From assembly GCF_027571405.1 (NCBI RefSeq), contig NZ_CP092968.1:310001-374000 (forward strand): a DNA stretch of 64,000 nucleotides, read 5' to 3'. Positions 8,548 through 18,928 of the stretch are shown here, piece after piece. Origin of the DNA: Methylocystis parvus OBBP (GTDB taxonomy: Bacteria; Pseudomonadota; Alphaproteobacteria; Rhizobiales; Beijerinckiaceae). The position numbers and the translations under genes were made by a program. The notes beneath the pieces are model-generated. The model did not search any database, was not told the origin of the DNA, and saw nothing but the letters and a program-made list of their open reading frames with translations. Each line of letters starts with the position of its first letter. Position 1 is the stretch's first letter.

Positions 8548-9663
8548 ATGTTGTTCAGTTATAGACTCTCTCGCGTTGCTCGTTATAGTATGGCTATCCT
8601 GGCTGTGAGCTTGGCGGCATTCGCGAGGACCTGGTTTGCAGGGCTCCTTGTTAATCATCCGTTTGTCCCATTCTTTTTTGCAACACTGTTCGTTGTCGTC
8701 TTCGGGGGCGCTGGCCCTGGTATTGTGGCGACAATGGGGTCCGCATTATTGGTGACCTATCAATTTCTCGAACCGATCGGCTCCCTAAGGGTTGCTGCGG
8801 GAGACGATCGAGTTCGCTTATTAATTTTCATCTCTATCGGGGTTATCATGAGCGTCGTCGCGGCGCGGATTCGTCGCAGCCGAGAGGCTCAAATCGAGGC
8901 CGCCACGCTTCGAACTCAACAGGCGTCGATAGAGGCGCTTAAGCGGTCGGAACATGCTCTGAAAGACGCTGACCTCCGAAAGGACCAATTTCTTGCTACG
9001 CTCGCCCATGAGCTTCGGAACCCACTGGCGGCCATACGCAGCGCGACATACGCGCTCTCGCAGGAAGGCCCAATGGAGACAAAGGAAAAACGCGAGCGCA
9101 AGGCCATCTCAATCGTCGATCGACAAGTCGATTATTTGATACGCCTCGTCGACGACCTTTTGGACGTTTCACGCATTACCACCGGCAATATCAAGCTTAG
9201 AATCGAACGCCTCGACTTGGGGGAGGTGTTACGAAGTTCTATCGAGACGGCTAACCCGGAAATTGACCTCGGCGAACACGATGTTGAGGTGGATGTGGCG
9301 ACAGGACTCGTGGTTAAAGGCGATTTGGTGCGTCTCACCCAAATTTTCGCAAATCTCTTGACCAACGCGGCCAAATATACAGATCGCGGCGGGATAATAA
9401 GTGTTGTCGCCGAGCGGGCGGAGGGCCATGCGATAGTCACAGTCCGCGACAATGGCATCGGCATTCCGCAGGAAATGCTGCCGCGCGTCTTTGATCTATT
9501 CGCGCGGGTGGACTGTAGCGGAACTCGCGAACAAAGTGGGCTCGGCATTGGGCTCGGATTGGTGAAGAAGCTCGTAGAGCTTCACGGCGGAGTCGTGGAG
9601 GCGCATAGCGAAGGAACGGGGCGTGGCAGCGCCTTTATTGTTCGGTTGCCGCTTGCAAAGTGA
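8548..9663 (+). CDS. Sensor histidine kinase with DUF4118-like membrane domain
   Basis: A 371-residue kinase. Four hydrophobic segments in residues 10-110 with a GGAGPGIVAT motif resemble the DUF4118 (KdpD-type) membrane bundle. A coiled linker leads to the phospho-acceptor H154 (TLAHELRNPLAA), followed by ATPase boxes NLLTNAAKYT, DNGIGIP and GLGIGLGLVKKLVELHGG. GGAGAA precedes the ATG. There is no receiver domain and no partner regulator next door. The gene is visibly more A/T-rich and uses third-position A/T more freely than its neighbours, suggesting a separate origin. Confidence 0.85.
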   Translation: MLFSYRLSRVARYSMAILAVSLAAFARTWFAGLLVNHPFVPFFFATLFVVVFGGAGPGIVATMGSALLVTYQFLEPIGSLRVAAGDDRVRLLIFISIGVIMSVVAARIRRSREAQIEAATLRTQQASIEALKRSEHALKDADLRKDQFLATLAHELRNPLAAIRSATYALSQEGPMETKEKRERKAISIVDRQVDYLIRLVDDLLDVSRITTGNIKLRIERLDLGEVLRSSIETANPEIDLGEHDVEVDVATGLVVKGDLVRLTQIFANLLTNAAKYTDRGGIISVVAERAEGHAIVTVRDNGIGIPQEMLPRVFDLFARVDCSGTREQSGLGIGLGLVKKLVELHGGVVEAHSEGTGRGSAFIVRLPLAK

Positions 9664-9987
9664 AAGTCGGCATCGCCAATAGCGATGCGTCGTCGTCTGC
9701 TATCTTCCGATATTTGATAAAACGCTCAAGCAAGACCGCCGCATCCGAGGCGGCGCCGGCTGTTTCCAACATGCGGGACGCTGACAAGCGCTATCGAGAC
9801 GGGAAGCGCTTGGGGCTCGGATGGACGTTCGGCCGTCGTCTTTCGACGGCATGGCAGGCCGCCAAAGTGTGGCGAGACGAGGCGCAGCGCATAAGCGCTG
9901 CGCAGAGTCCGCGCCGGCTGCCGCTCCGGCGCGCGTCACAATGCAGAATAATGGCGCGTCTCCGCTCGCTTTGAGACGCACGCCTTC
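9664..9987. other. Intergenic stretch without a supported gene
   Basis: Reading frames here are short, arginine-rich and lack a ribosome-binding site. One piece near 9838-9875 (CTTTCGACGGCATGG, then GCCGCCAAAG) recurs in similar form near 10451-10485, so the two gaps around the small membrane-protein gene may share a degraded ancestor. Confidence 0.4.
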
Positions 9988-10260
9988 TCACCGCTTGCGA
10001 AAATATCCGGCCATTCCGACAAGCGACAGTGGAAAGCCTATCATCAGCCCGATCAGCAAGAGGATAACCACGGCGCCGGGAAACAAATAAAGGGCGATGA
10101 CCAAAAGTAAGAGCCCGATCCCGATGGCGCGCAACGATCTTTGTTTGCTTAGTTCCACATGCTTCGAGGCGTCGGCCGTTGATTGCACCCACAGATGCAC
10201 AGGATTATCCTGATCTGACATCAGTACTATTTCAATACGATGATCGGGCGGCATGGCCAT
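9988..10260 (-). CDS. Small membrane protein, function unknown
   Basis: A 90-residue protein whose second half is one long hydrophobic region (about 52-85, GIGLLLLVIALYLFPGAVVILLLIGLMIG broken by a proline) that could make two closely packed helices. It ends with a basic GYFRKR tail. The N-terminal half is polar. The start at 10260 is chosen because GGAGGG lies seven bases upstream; another ATG is only two codons later. It stands between tRNA-Trp and the DUF4118-like kinase, with no operon partner and no recognised family. Confidence 0.5.
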   Translation of the reverse strand: MAMPPDHRIEIVLMSDQDNPVHLWVQSTADASKHVELSKQRSLRAIGIGLLLLVIALYLFPGAVVILLLIGLMIGFPLSLVGMAGYFRKR

Positions 10261-10582
10261 AGGATGACCCTCCATTCAGAATCGCCGCAGCATGATTAAG
10301 TTACCAAAATTCGCGCCTCTTGATGGCGAAACGAAATTGCGCCGCGTATTGATTGGGGAAGATAGGGCGGGGGCTCGACAATCGGTGCTGTGACCAATCC
10401 GGCCACACGTCGCTCGAGCGCGCGCCGCAGACCAGATTGGCTCTGGTCGCAGCGCCTTTCGACGGCGTGGGCGGCAGCAAAGCGCCACAGGGCAGGGAGC
10501 AAGGGAATCGTTTGTTACGCGGAGAGTTGCATTGGCTGAGATCGCCAGGAGAATTTTTTATCTAAGTCTTTGATCTTATTGG
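10261..10582. other. Intergenic region upstream of small membrane protein
   Basis: No reading frame here has a start, ribosome-binding site and protein-like composition together. The region includes the recurring string near 10451-10485 noted for the gap at 9664-9987 and the 3' flank of tRNA-Trp. No clear promoter was identified. Confidence 0.4.
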
Positions 10583-10655
10583 CAGGAGTGGAGGGGCTCG
10601 AACCCCCAACCCCCGGTTTTGGAGACCGGTGCTCTACCAGTTGAGCTACACTCCT
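10583..10655 (-). tRNA. tRNA-Trp (CCA anticodon)
   Basis: A complete cloverleaf on the minus strand. The acceptor stem AGGAGTG pairs with CACTCCT and the discriminator is G. The D-loop reads TAGCTCAACTGGTAGAGCA, the anticodon loop CTCCAAA gives CCA, and the T-arm contains GGTTCGAGCC. The 3' CCA tail is not encoded. Confidence 0.95.
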
Positions 10656-10722
10656 GCGGCGCCGAAGCGCGCGCCTTATTGCCGCAACAGCGCCGCCGAC
10701 GCAAGCGCTGTTTGCCCTCGCG

Positions 10723-11265
10723 TCAGGAATTTCCGCCCGCCAGCAGAGTGACGGCGCGGCGGTTCTGAGACCAGCAGGAGATGTCGTCGCAAGTGGCGAC
10801 GGGACGCTCCTTGCCGTAGCTCACCGTGCGGATGCGGGAGGCCGCGACGCCGCGCGAGACGAGGTAGTTCCTGGCGGCTTCGGCGCGCTGGGCGCCGAGC
10901 GCGAAGTTATATTCGCGCGTGCCGCGTTCGTCGGCGTGACCCTCGATCGAGAAACTGTAGCGGCCGTAGCGGTTGAGCCATTCGGCCTGCCGGTCCAGCG
11001 TCGCCTGGGCCGTGGAAGTCAGCTCCGTCGAATCCGTTTCGAAGAAGACGCGGTCGCCAATATTCTGGGCGAAATCCTGGGCGCTGCCCGGCGTCGCCGG
11101 AAGGCCGCTGCGCGAGACGCCTCCACGTCCGCCGGGTCCGCCCGCGCCGCCCCCGGCGAGGTCGCCGGCTTCCTCCGCCGCGTTCTTCGCGCATGCCGCC
11201 ATGGCCAAAGCCGCCGAAAGGGCGACAGCAAATTTGGCGCAGCGGGCCGCGGCGGAAACCAGCAT
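10723..11265 (-). CDS. pal: Peptidoglycan-associated lipoprotein Pal
   Basis: A 180-residue outer-membrane lipoprotein of the Tol-Pal system, which keeps the outer membrane tied to peptidoglycan during division. The signal peptide ends at a lipobox with acylated C25 (LAMAAC). A glycine-rich linker (38-50) follows, then the OmpA-like peptidoglycan-binding domain (about 62-178) with GHADERGTREYN and LGAQRAEAARNYL. AGGAG precedes the ATG. In most alphaproteobacteria pal sits between tolB and cpoB; here cpoB is about 20 kb away and no tol gene is in view. Confidence 0.95.
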   Translation of the reverse strand: MLVSAAARCAKFAVALSAALAMAACAKNAAEEAGDLAGGGAGGPGGRGGVSRSGLPATPGSAQDFAQNIGDRVFFETDSTELTSTAQATLDRQAEWLNRYGRYSFSIEGHADERGTREYNFALGAQRAEAARNYLVSRGVAASRIRTVSYGKERPVATCDDISCWSQNRRAVTLLAGGNS

Positions 11266-11432
11266 GGAAAACTCCTGTTACAGGGACCGACTGCGGTCAG
11301 TCCTAGTCCCGCAGGGTTAAGCGAAGGTTCCATCAACCTTTATCGAGGATGTGTGGAACCCGTCACATTTGAGCGAATTATTCCTTTCATTAATAAACGG
11401 TTAATTGGTTAATAAAGTATGAATGGCCCTGC

Positions 11433-11902
11433 TCAGGGCTTGTAGACGACGCCATCCGCGCCTTTCCAGCCGCCTTTCAGCTCCGCGAAGCGGAGGTCCT
11501 CGTCGAATTTCCGGGCGCCGCCCGGCTCGACGAACTGGCGCTGGTCGGAGATCGGCCAGGCAGGTGGGGCGGATGAGCGAGAAGTAAGCGTCCTCCGTGC
11601 AATCGGCGGGCCGCTGCGCCGCCTTCGGCGCGCAATCGAGATTGGCGCCCTGCGGGAAAAGCGCCGTCGCTCTGAAGAAGATCTCATAGCCGCGTATCTC
11701 CCCGGCGATCATGTCGAAATCCGCCCTACGCGTCGTCTCGTAGGAGACGAGCGTGAAGGGCGCTTTGATTTTCCGGATCAGATTGTTCACAACCGCCCGG
11801 GCGCGTTCGTCCGTCGGTCGGCAGGCGAAAAAGCAGGCGGAGGCGGCGGCGAGGGTGAAAATCGCCGCGAACGCAAGGGCGTTGCTGGCCGCTATTGTCC
11901 AT
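11433..11902 (-). pseudogene. Frameshifted gene for a small membrane-anchored protein
   Basis: Protein-like sequence runs through at least two frames. In one frame a hydrophobic helix (NALAFAAIFTLAAASACFFA) is followed by VVNNLIRKIKAPFTLVSYE and then DAYFSLIRPTCLAD. Near 11555 the protein-like reading moves to another frame, DQRQFVEPGGARKF to a stop after GVVYKP. The helix frame also has no good start codon; the nearby ATG at 11902 is in a different frame. Either the gene is decayed or the assembly has indels. I do not recognise the family. It is upstream of pal on the same strand. Confidence 0.5.
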
Positions 11903-12064
11903 CCCCAAGATGAGTTCTGGCGGCGGAGCCGCTGTTTTTTGGCGACAAAGTCGCTGTGGCGTTTGTCAAGAAAAGGTAGTCAAGCTGTCAAAAAGCCGCA
12001 ACCTTCTTGCCCATCGCGCCGGCGCGACTAACATTAGGATGCGGCGCTCATTGGGGAGGATCAG

Positions 12065-12514
12065 ATGAACGAAGGGATTGCGCCGTTTCTGTCGCCGCTA
12101 ACGCTGATCGTCGGCGGCGGCCTGCTCGTCATCGGCGTTCTCTCGCTCTTCGACCTTCACTATTTGAAGTCCAAAACGCAGGAGAAGATCGCCCTCATCG
12201 CGGGCCTCGCCTTGATCCTCGCGACCGAAGCCATGTTCGTCACGAGCGGGGCCAGCGGCCGCTATTTCGAGGGCCAGAAGATCGACGTCACCGATTGCGA
12301 GTTTCAGGTCGAGCGCGACTTCCCAATGGAACGCAAGGCCAATCCGCGGCTGATCGAGCAGAAGATCAAGTCCTGCATGGACAATCTCGGCTATGACTGG
12401 AGCGAGGGTCACGAGCACTGCCAGGAGGCGCGCCTCTCGACCAACGCCTTCTGCTATATGCCCCGCGCGCCGATGCAGCGCAGCATCGTCGCCTTCCAGA
12501 TGCATTTCGAGTAA
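12065..12514 (+). CDS. Two-helix membrane protein, function unknown
   Basis: A 149-residue protein preceded by a strong GGGGAGGATCAG site. Residues 9-30 and 40-62 are membrane helices. The C-terminal 85 residues are polar with four cysteines (DCEF, SCMD, HCQE, FCYM), probably exported and disulfide-bonded. No family is recognised. It converges with xseA with only one base between the stop codons, so it cannot have its own long 3' untranslated region without running into xseA. Confidence 0.65.
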   Translation: MNEGIAPFLSPLTLIVGGGLLVIGVLSLFDLHYLKSKTQEKIALIAGLALILATEAMFVTSGASGRYFEGQKIDVTDCEFQVERDFPMERKANPRLIEQKIKSCMDNLGYDWSEGHEHCQEARLSTNAFCYMPRAPMQRSIVAFQMHFE

Positions 12515-12515
12515 A

Positions 12516-14054
12516 TCAGAACAGGGAGCCCTGTTCGCCGCCCCCATTTTTCCGAGGCTTGCGCTTCGCGGCCGATGGCGACTCCGGCGCATCCGTCTGC
12601 CCGGCGCGCGCGGCGATGCGGCCATCCGCGAATTCGATTGTCAGCGCGGCGCCGGGGAGCGCCTGCGCGACGCTGCGGACGAGGGCGTCATGCTCGTCGC
12701 GCACAAGGGCGAAGCCGCGTTCGAGCACTTTTTTGTGACTCAATGAGTCCAGCAGGCGGCCGAGACGTTCGACGCGGTCCTGCTTCTGGAACAATTGGGT
12801 TTTCCAACTGAGACGCATGCGCGCGGCGACATTATCGATGCGCTGTCTCGCGCCGGCGTTTTGGTGGCGCGCGAGGGCGACATTCGCGTCGAAGCCGGCT
12901 CTCAGCCGCGCGCCGAGACCTTTCAGCCTCTCCCTTTGACCAGCGAGCTCCGCCTGCGGCGAATGCCGCGAGAGGAGGCGGGCCAGCTCCGCGAGCCGGA
13001 GACGGCGCGCGTCGCGCCTTGCGCGCAACGTCGCTTTGAGAAGCTGCGTCGAGCGGTCGAGTCTTTGTCGCGGCGTCTGCAGCAACTGCTCGGGGGTCGG
13101 CAAAAGCCGACCCAGCGTCGCAAGCTGCGTGCGACGCTGCTCCATCGCCCGCGATTTCGCGCTCGCGAGGCGGCGCGCGCGGGCGGCGAGATGTTCGGCA
13201 AGCTCGGCGCGAACCGGCACGACTTTCTCCGCCGCGCCTGTGGGCGTCGGCGCGCGTAAATCGGAGACGAAATCGATCAGCGTGGTGTCCGTCTCGTGGC
13301 CGATGGCCGAGATGAGCGGGATCGCGCTCGCCGCCGCCGCCCGCACGACGATCTCTTCGTTGAAGCTCCACAGATCCTCGAGCGAGCCGCCGCCGCGCGC
13401 GACGATGAGCACGTCGGGACGGGGGAGCGGGCCGCCCGGCGCGAGCGCATTGAAACCTTCGATCGCCGCCGCGACCTCCGCCGCGGACGTGTCGCCCTGC
13501 ACGCGCACCGGCCAGACGAGAACGTGGCGGGGGAAGCGGTCGCTCAGGCGATGCAGAATGTCGCGAATGACCGCGCCTGTGGGCGACGTCACGACGCCCA
13601 CGACCTGCGGCAGGAAAGGCAGGGGCCGCTTGCGCGCTTCGTCGAAGAGCCCTTCGGCCGCGAGCTTCTTGCGCCTTTCGTCGAGCAGCGCCATCAGTGC
13701 GCCGACGCCCGCCGGCTCCATCGCCTCGATGACGATCTGATAGGACGACTTGCCCGGGAAGGTCGTGATGCGCCCGGTGGCGACGACCTCCAACCCCTCC
13801 TGCGGCCGCGTGCGCATGCGCTGGAAGGTTCCCTTCCAGATGACGGCGTCGAGCCGCGCGCCCTGATCCTTCAGGCAGAAATAGGCGTGGCCGGAGGCGT
13901 GCGGCCCACGATAATTGGAAATCTCGCCCCGCACCCTGACGCGCCCGAACCGGTCCTCCACCGTGCGCTTGAGCGCATTGGCGAGTTCCGTGACGCTGAT
14001 TTCGGGGGCGTTGCTGAGTGCGGCGCCGGATTCCGGCGGGTCGAGGTCGGACAT
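12516..14054 (-). CDS. xseA: Exodeoxyribonuclease VII large subunit
   Basis: A 512-residue XseA. With XseB it degrades single-stranded DNA to oligonucleotides during repair. The N-terminal OB-fold (about 15-110, [18 protein letters not shown] and GHAYFCLKD) is followed by the catalytic region with [30 protein letters not shown] and [25 protein letters not shown] long basic coiled-coil section follows. The ATG at 14054 (MSDLDPPES) is chosen over one 75 bases upstream that adds a basic leader. XseB is not nearby. Confidence 0.95.
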   Translation of the reverse strand: MSDLDPPESGAALSNAPEISVTELANALKRTVEDRFGRVRVRGEISNYRGPHASGHAYFCLKDQGARLDAVIWKGTFQRMRTRPQEGLEVVATGRITTFPGKSSYQIVIEAMEPAGVGALMALLDERRKKLAAEGLFDEARKRPLPFLPQVVGVVTSPTGAVIRDILHRLSDRFPRHVLVWPVRVQGDTSAAEVAAAIEGFNALAPGGPLPRPDVLIVARGGGSLEDLWSFNEEIVVRAAAASAIPLISAIGHETDTTLIDFVSDLRAPTPTGAAEKVVPVRAELAEHLAARARRLASAKSRAMEQRRTQLATLGRLLPTPEQLLQTPRQRLDRSTQLLKATLRARRDARRLRLAELARLLSRHSPQAELAGQRERLKGLGARLRAGFDANVALARHQNAGARQRIDNVAARMRLSWKTQLFQKQDRVERLGRLLDSLSHKKVLERGFALVRDEHDALVRSVAQALPGAALTIEFADGRIAARAGQTDAPESPSAAKRKPRKNGGGEQGSLF

Positions 14055-14608
14055 TGGCGGAGTATAGCGAGGCGAAGCGCGCGCCTGAAGTCGCGGCCAT
14101 TTGGGCGGAAACGCGTTCCACATCTCCATGCCGCGCTCATCAATTCAGATGGCTAAAATTTCTACAACGCTGCCTGAATAGGCATCGCGCAAGCCGCCAG
14201 GCTCCTTAGCCCAAACCGACGAAAAGCTTCCTCAAAACGATTAATATCCCAATTATGACAATCACTTGAGTCTGGGCCCGAATGACGTTCGCGGATACGA
14301 GGACGTCCCGAATTCTCAGGCACGGTATTTGAATTACACGTCGCAGGTCAACGAAGACCCCGTACCACGGTTGCGCAGCCATTGCAGGCATGGCGCGGGG
14401 GTGACGTCTCGTTTCCTATATCAGCGGAAGCAGACACAACGGCTTCGATTTGACCTGCGCTCAAACCTTAGCCGACGAATCGCTCTCGCAGCCGCAACCT
14501 TGGCGGGGTTGAGCCGCGAGGATTGTTTATGTCGAACAAGACAAAGCTTGGGCTTCGATTTATACGTCTTTATCTCCCCTCCGCCGATATCCAACGGGTT
14601 CGCGCCCA
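14055..14608. other. Long intergenic region upstream of the nitrate reductase fusion gene
   Basis: About 550 bases with lower GC than the flanking genes and no convincing gene. A 61-codon minus-strand frame ending at 14206 has no ribosome-binding site and no family resemblance. The region probably carries the promoter and leader of the nitrate reductase gene, but I could not point to a sigma-54 or NtrC site. Confidence 0.4.
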
Positions 14609-17600
14609 ATGACCGGCGCGGCGGCTTCGGTCAAAAGCGTCTGTCCCTATTGCGGTGTCGGCTGCGGCATTGTGATGGATGTGGCCGACGGCAAGATCGT
14701 CAAGGTTTCGGGGGACAGACAGCATCCGACCAACTTCGGGCGGCTTTGCACCAAAGGCGGCTCCAGCGCACAGCCGGTCACGGCGCCGGGGAGGCTCGAT
14801 CGCGCCTATCTGCGCAACGGACGGAAGCACGATCCTGGACCGGTCCCGATGGCGGCCGCGATCAAGGAGACCGCGCGCCGTCTGCGCGAAATCATCGATC
14901 GCGACGGTCCCGACGCTGTTTCGCTTTATGTCTCCGGCCAAATGTCGCTAGAGGCGCAATATCTCTCCAACAAACTTACTAAGGGATTCATCGGAACCAA
15001 CAATATCGAATCCAACTCGCGCCTGTGCATGGCCGGCGCCGGCGCCGGCTACAAGCTGTCGCTCGGCTCCGACGGTCCGCCCGGCTCGTATCAGGATTTC
15101 GACAAGGCTGATCTGTTCTTCGTCATCGGCGCCAATATGGCCGACTGCCATCCCATCCTGTTCCTGCGGATGATGGACCGGGTCAAGGCGGGCGCGAAGC
15201 TGATCGTCGTCGATCCGCGCCGCAACGCCACTGCGGAAAAGGCGCATCTTTTTATGCAGGTGAAGCCGGGAAGCGATTTGTCGCTGATGAATGGCCTGCT
15301 GCATCTGCTCGTGAAAGGCGGCAAGACCGATCCGGCCTTCATCTCCGAATTCACCGAGGGCTGGGACGACATGCCCGCCTTTCTCGACGATTACCCGCCG
15401 GAAAAGGTCGCTGACGTCACCGGCCTGCCGGAAGCCGACATCCGCAAGGCGGCGGACTGGATCGGTGAGGCGAAGGAGTGGATGAGCTGCTGGACCATGG
15501 GGCTGAACCAGAGCGTCCATGGAACCTGGAACACCAACGCCATCTGCAACCTGCATCTCGCCACCGGGGCGATATGCCGCCCCGGCAGCGGCCCCTTCTC
15601 CCTGACCGGCCAGCCCAACGCCATGGGCGGCCGTGAGATGGGCTATATGGGCGGCGGACTGCCTGGGCAACGCTCGATTCTGGCCGAAAAGGACCGCGCC
15701 TTCGTCGAAGACTTGTGGGACGTCCCTCGCGGGACCCTCCGCACGCAGCTCGGGGGCGGCGCGATCAACATGTTCGAGCGCATGGCGGCGGGCGAAATCA
15801 AGGCCTGCTGGATCATCTGCACCAATCCGGTCGCGACGGTCGCCAACCGCAAGACGGTCATCGCTGGGCTGAAAAAGGCCGAACTTGTGGTGACCCAGGA
15901 CGTCTTCCTCGACACCGAGACCAACATTTACGCCGACATTCTGCTTCCCGGCGCGCTCTGGGCCGAGGCGGAGGGCGTGATGATCAATTCCGAGCGCAAC
16001 ATGACGCTCATGACCGAAGCCGTCCGGCCTCCGGGCGAAGCCATGGCGGATTGGCGCATCATCGCCGAAGTCGCCCGCGAAATGGGCTATGGCGACGCTT
16101 TCGCCTATCAATCGGCGTCGGAGATTTTCGAGGAAATCAAGCGCGCCTGGAATCCGAAGACCGGCTACGACATTCGCGGCGCAAGCTATGAAAGGCTGCG
16201 CGAGGGACCGCTGCAATGGCCTTGTCCTCCCGAAAGCGATCGGGACCGCAACCCCATTCGCTATCTTAATGATGGCGTCAGCCAGACGTTGCGCCTGAAT
16301 GAAAGCGGCGCTACGCCAACGATCTCCTTCGCGACCGAGACGGGAAAAGCCCGTTTTTTCGCCCGGCCCCATTTGCCGCCAGCGGAGATGCCGGACGCCG
16401 ACTATCCGATGGTGCTGAACACCGGACGGTTGCAGCACCAATGGCACACCATGACCAAGACCGGAAAAGTCGCGACGCTTAACAAGCTCAATCCGGGACC
16501 TTTTGTCGAAATCAATCCCGAAGACGCCGTTTGTCTGAACATTCGCGACAAGGATCGCGTCGAAATCCGCTCGCGGCGCGGGCGGGCGATCCTGCCGGCC
16601 GTCGTGACCGATCGCGTGCGATCGGGCGATTGCTTCGCGCCTTTCCACTGGAACGACATGTTCGGCGACGATCTGGCGATCAACGCCGTCACCAATGACG
16701 CCGTCGATCCGATCTCGCAGCAGCCCGCTTTCAAAATTTCCGCCGTCGCCTTGACGCGACTCGAGCCCGATCCCGTCTCCCTTCCGAAAAATGATGAGAT
16801 CGCCCCCGCCATCGCTCACCTTGGCGAGGCCGCGCCGATTCATTCCTCCAAAGAACTCGCCTCCAAAGAACTCGCCTCCAAGGAACTCGCCTCCAAGGAA
16901 CTCGAAATGAAAAACGTCGATGCTCTGGCCGGCATTCTCGGTCTCGACGCCGCGCCGACGATCACTCTGGACGACCGGGAAAAAGCTTATCTTCAGGGCT
17001 TTCTGAGCGGTTTACGTCATGACGCGTCGCGCCAGAGCGGCGGCGTGCCATATCTCCCGGCGTCCGCCCCGCTTCAGGCCCCGAAACGGGATTTGATCGA
17101 CGGCCTCTTGGCCGGTCTTTTCGCGCGAAGCTCATTGCCCAAAGGCGGGCAATTGGCGGCGTTCTGCGCCGCCGAGGCGACGACGGCGCCGCCAAAACCT
17201 GAAATTCTTGTCCTTTGGGCCTCACAGACAGGAAATGCAGAAGGTTTCGCCGCCAAATGCCGGGATCGTCTGGTCGCGCTGGGACATGGCGTGAACCTCT
17301 CCGGCATGGACGGCGTGGCCGTCGGCGAATTGACCGGCCGTCCGTATCTCCTGCTCCTCGCGAGCACCTTTGGCGACGGCGATTCGCCGGACAATGGCGC
17401 GGCGTTCTGGACCGCCTTGCAAGCCCAGGACGCTCCGAAGCTCGGCGCAGTGAAATATGCCGTGCTGGCCTTCGGCGATTCCAGTTACGATCAGTTTTGC
17501 GGCTTCGGCCGCAAGCTCGATGCGCGGCTGGAGGCGCTGGGAGCGCAACGCCTGATCGCTCGCGTCGATTGCGAGCCGGATCATGAGCAAGCCGCCAGCG

Positions 17601-18847
17601 GCTGGCTTGGCGCCGTCGTCGCCGCCTTGGCTGAGGCGCCGGTCGCAGCAGCGCCTGTTCTATCTCCCGCACATGCGCCGGCGCCCGCGGGTGACGTTGC
17701 TGAACCGCCGGCGTGCGCCGCGCAGCCGGCCTTCAGCCGCGCCACGCCCTTTCAGGCGCGCATCTCGGTCAACCGGCTGCTGAATGGACCAGGCGCGCAG
17801 AAGGAAACCCGGCAGATCGCCTTCGATCTTGAGGAGTCCGGCTTTTCCTATGACGCCGGCGATGCGCTCGGCGTCTGGCCGATCAATTGTCCCGAGCTTG
17901 TCGCCGAGTTGACGGCCGTGATGAAGGCGTCGGCGTCAAGCTTTGTCGCCGTTAAGGAGAAAGGCGATATGCCTTTGTCCGAAGCCCTGCTTCGGCATTA
18001 CGAAATCGCCCGACCGACGCCGGATTTGCTCAAATTCGCAGCGGAGCGGTCGAAATCGGACGATCTGCCCGCATTGTTGAAGGAGGAGAACAAAGAGCGA
18101 TTGAAGGATTGGCTCTGGGGACGGCAGATCGTGGACATTCTGCGCGATTTCCCGGTCGAAGCCTCTCCGCAGGATTGGCTTGGCGTGTTCAAACGATTGC
18201 AGCCGCGCTTTTATTCGATTTCCTCCAGCTCTAAGGCCTGTCCCAGCCAAGTGCATTTGACCGTTTCGACGGTCCGCTATGGCCTTGGCGGAAAGAAACG
18301 CGGGGGCGTCTGCTCGACCTTTCTCGCCGATCGCGCCGAAACGACGGGAGCCGGAATATTCCTGCAAAAATCTGTGCATTTCCGTCCACCGAAAGATCCG
18401 GCTCTGCCAATGATCATGGTCGGGCCGGGAACCGGCGTCGCGCCCTTCCGAGCTTTTTTGCAGGAGCGCCAGATTACAGGCGCCAAAGGGAGGAACTGGC
18501 TGTTCTTCGGCGAACAGCGCGCGGCGACGGATTTTTACTACCGCGACGAACTGGAGGCGGTGCAGGCCGCCGGCTATCTGCACCGCCTCGACACGGCCTT
18601 TTCCCGCGATCAGGCTAAAAAAATCTACGTTCAGGACCGCATGATCGAGCAAGGGGCCGAACTATGGGCCTGGCTTGAGGAGGGCGCCCATTTCTATGTC
18701 TGCGGCGACGCCAGCCGCATGGCCAAGGACGTCGATCGCGCGCTCCGACAGATCGCGCAAACGCATGGCGGCATGGATGCCGACGCCGCGGTCGCCTATC
18801 TGGCCAAAATGAGCCAGGAAAAGCGCTATGCTCGCGATGTTTATTGA
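14609..18847 (+). CDS. Assimilatory nitrate reductase fused to a CysJ-like flavodoxin/FAD/NADPH reductase
   Basis: A single 1412-residue polypeptide. The front part is a molybdopterin oxidoreductase of the NasA/NarB type: [4Fe-4S] cysteines C12, C15, C19 and C47, the bis-MGD domains to about 600, and a dinucleotide-binding C-terminal domain to about 720. A linker at about 746-765 consists of four SKELA-like units. From about 860 a flavodoxin domain begins ([11 protein letters not shown]). It is followed by an FAD domain with [10 protein letters not shown] and [10 protein letters not shown], then an NADPH-binding domain with [17 protein letters not shown] and the terminal [13 protein letters not shown] and RYARDVY typical of CysJ. 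The protein should carry electrons from NADPH through FMN/FAD to the molybdenum site and reduce nitrate to nitrite in the cytoplasm. This fused form is annotated in other alphaproteobacteria as a bifunctional nitrate reductase/sulfite reductase flavoprotein. No nitrite reductase or transporter adjoins it. Confidence 0.92.
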   Translation: MTGAAASVKSVCPYCGVGCGIVMDVADGKIVKVSGDRQHPTNFGRLCTKGGSSAQPVTAPGRLDRAYLRNGRKHDPGPVPMAAAIKETARRLREIIDRDGPDAVSLYVSGQMSLEAQYLSNKLTKGFIGTNNIESNSRLCMAGAGAGYKLSLGSDGPPGSYQDFDKADLFFVIGANMADCHPILFLRMMDRVKAGAKLIVVDPRRNATAEKAHLFMQVKPGSDLSLMNGLLHLLVKGGKTDPAFISEFTEGWDDMPAFLDDYPPEKVADVTGLPEADIRKAADWIGEAKEWMSCWTMGLNQSVHGTWNTNAICNLHLATGAICRPGSGPFSLTGQPNAMGGREMGYMGGGLPGQRSILAEKDRAFVEDLWDVPRGTLRTQLGGGAINMFERMAAGEIKACWIICTNPVATVANRKTVIAGLKKAELVVTQDVFLDTETNIYADILLPGALWAEAEGVMINSERNMTLMTEAVRPPGEAMADWRIIAEVAREMGYGDAFAYQSASEIFEEIKRAWNPKTGYDIRGASYERLREGPLQWPCPPESDRDRNPIRYLNDGVSQTLRLNESGATPTISFATETGKARFFARPHLPPAEMPDADYPMVLNTGRLQHQWHTMTKTGKVATLNKLNPGPFVEINPEDAVCLNIRDKDRVEIRSRRGRAILPAVVTDRVRSGDCFAPFHWNDMFGDDLAINAVTNDAVDPISQQPAFKISAVALTRLEPDPVSLPKNDEIAPAIAHLGEAAPIHSSKELASKELASKELASKELEMKNVDALAGILGLDAAPTITLDDREKAYLQGFLSGLRHDASRQSGGVPYLPASAPLQAPKRDLIDGLLAGLFARSSLPKGGQLAAFCAAEATTAPPKPEILVLWASQTGNAEGFAAKCRDRLVALGHGVNLSGMDGVAVGELTGRPYLLLLASTFGDGDSPDNGAAFWTALQAQDAPKLGAVKYAVLAFGDSSYDQFCGFGRKLDARLEALGAQRLIARVDCEPDHEQAASGWLGAVVAALAEAPVAAAPVLSPAHAPAPAGDVAEPPACAAQPAFSRATPFQARISVNRLLNGPGAQKETRQIAFDLEESGFSYDAGDALGVWPINCPELVAELTAVMKASASSFVAVKEKGDMPLSEALLRHYEIARPTPDLLKFAAERSKSDDLPALLKEENKERLKDWLWGRQIVDILRDFPVEASPQDWLGVFKRLQPRFYSISSSSKACPSQVHLTVSTVRYGLGGKKRGGVCSTFLADRAETTGAGIFLQKSVHFRPPKDPALPMIMVGPGTGVAPFRAFLQERQITGAKGRNWLFFGEQRAATDFYYRDELEAVQAAGYLHRLDTAFSRDQAKKIYVQDRMIEQGAELWAWLEEGAHFYVCGDASRMAKDVDRALRQIAQTHGGMDADAAVAYLAKMSQEKRYARDVY
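16847..16906 (+). repeat. 15-bp tandem repeat inside the nitrate reductase fusion linker
   Basis: Four in-frame copies of TCCAAAGAACTCGCC (the last two with AAG, the final one ending GAA) encode SKELA x3 and SKELE. They sit between the molybdopterin half and the flavodoxin half. Near-identical units imply recent slippage and probably variable linker length between strains. Confidence 0.9.
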
Positions 18848-18928
18848 TGCCGTCCACCAGGAGGCGCCGTCGTTTTTCCGGCAAGAAGCTCGTCCAGAAA
18901 ACCATTCGGTCGGACGTTACGGTGATTA

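Noticed and set aside
11939..11957. TTGGCGACAAAGTCGCTGT matches the region upstream of pmoC (56107-56125) with one mismatch
   Set aside because: A single 19-base near-match in 64 kb of skewed composition can arise by chance, and the flanks show no further similarity.
14206..14391. 61-codon minus-strand frame in the gap before the nitrate reductase gene
   Set aside because: It has a partly hydrophobic end but no ribosome-binding site, no family and no partner; kept only as part of the intergenic description.
14948..16843. 631-codon minus-strand frame inside the nitrate reductase gene
   Set aside because: Antisense of the molybdopterin domain with shadow-type composition (His/Arg/Asp/Gly) and no recognisable motif.
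16847..16906. Tandem repeats considered as a CRISPR-like array
   Set aside because: The units are 15 bases with no spacers and are in frame within a coding linker.
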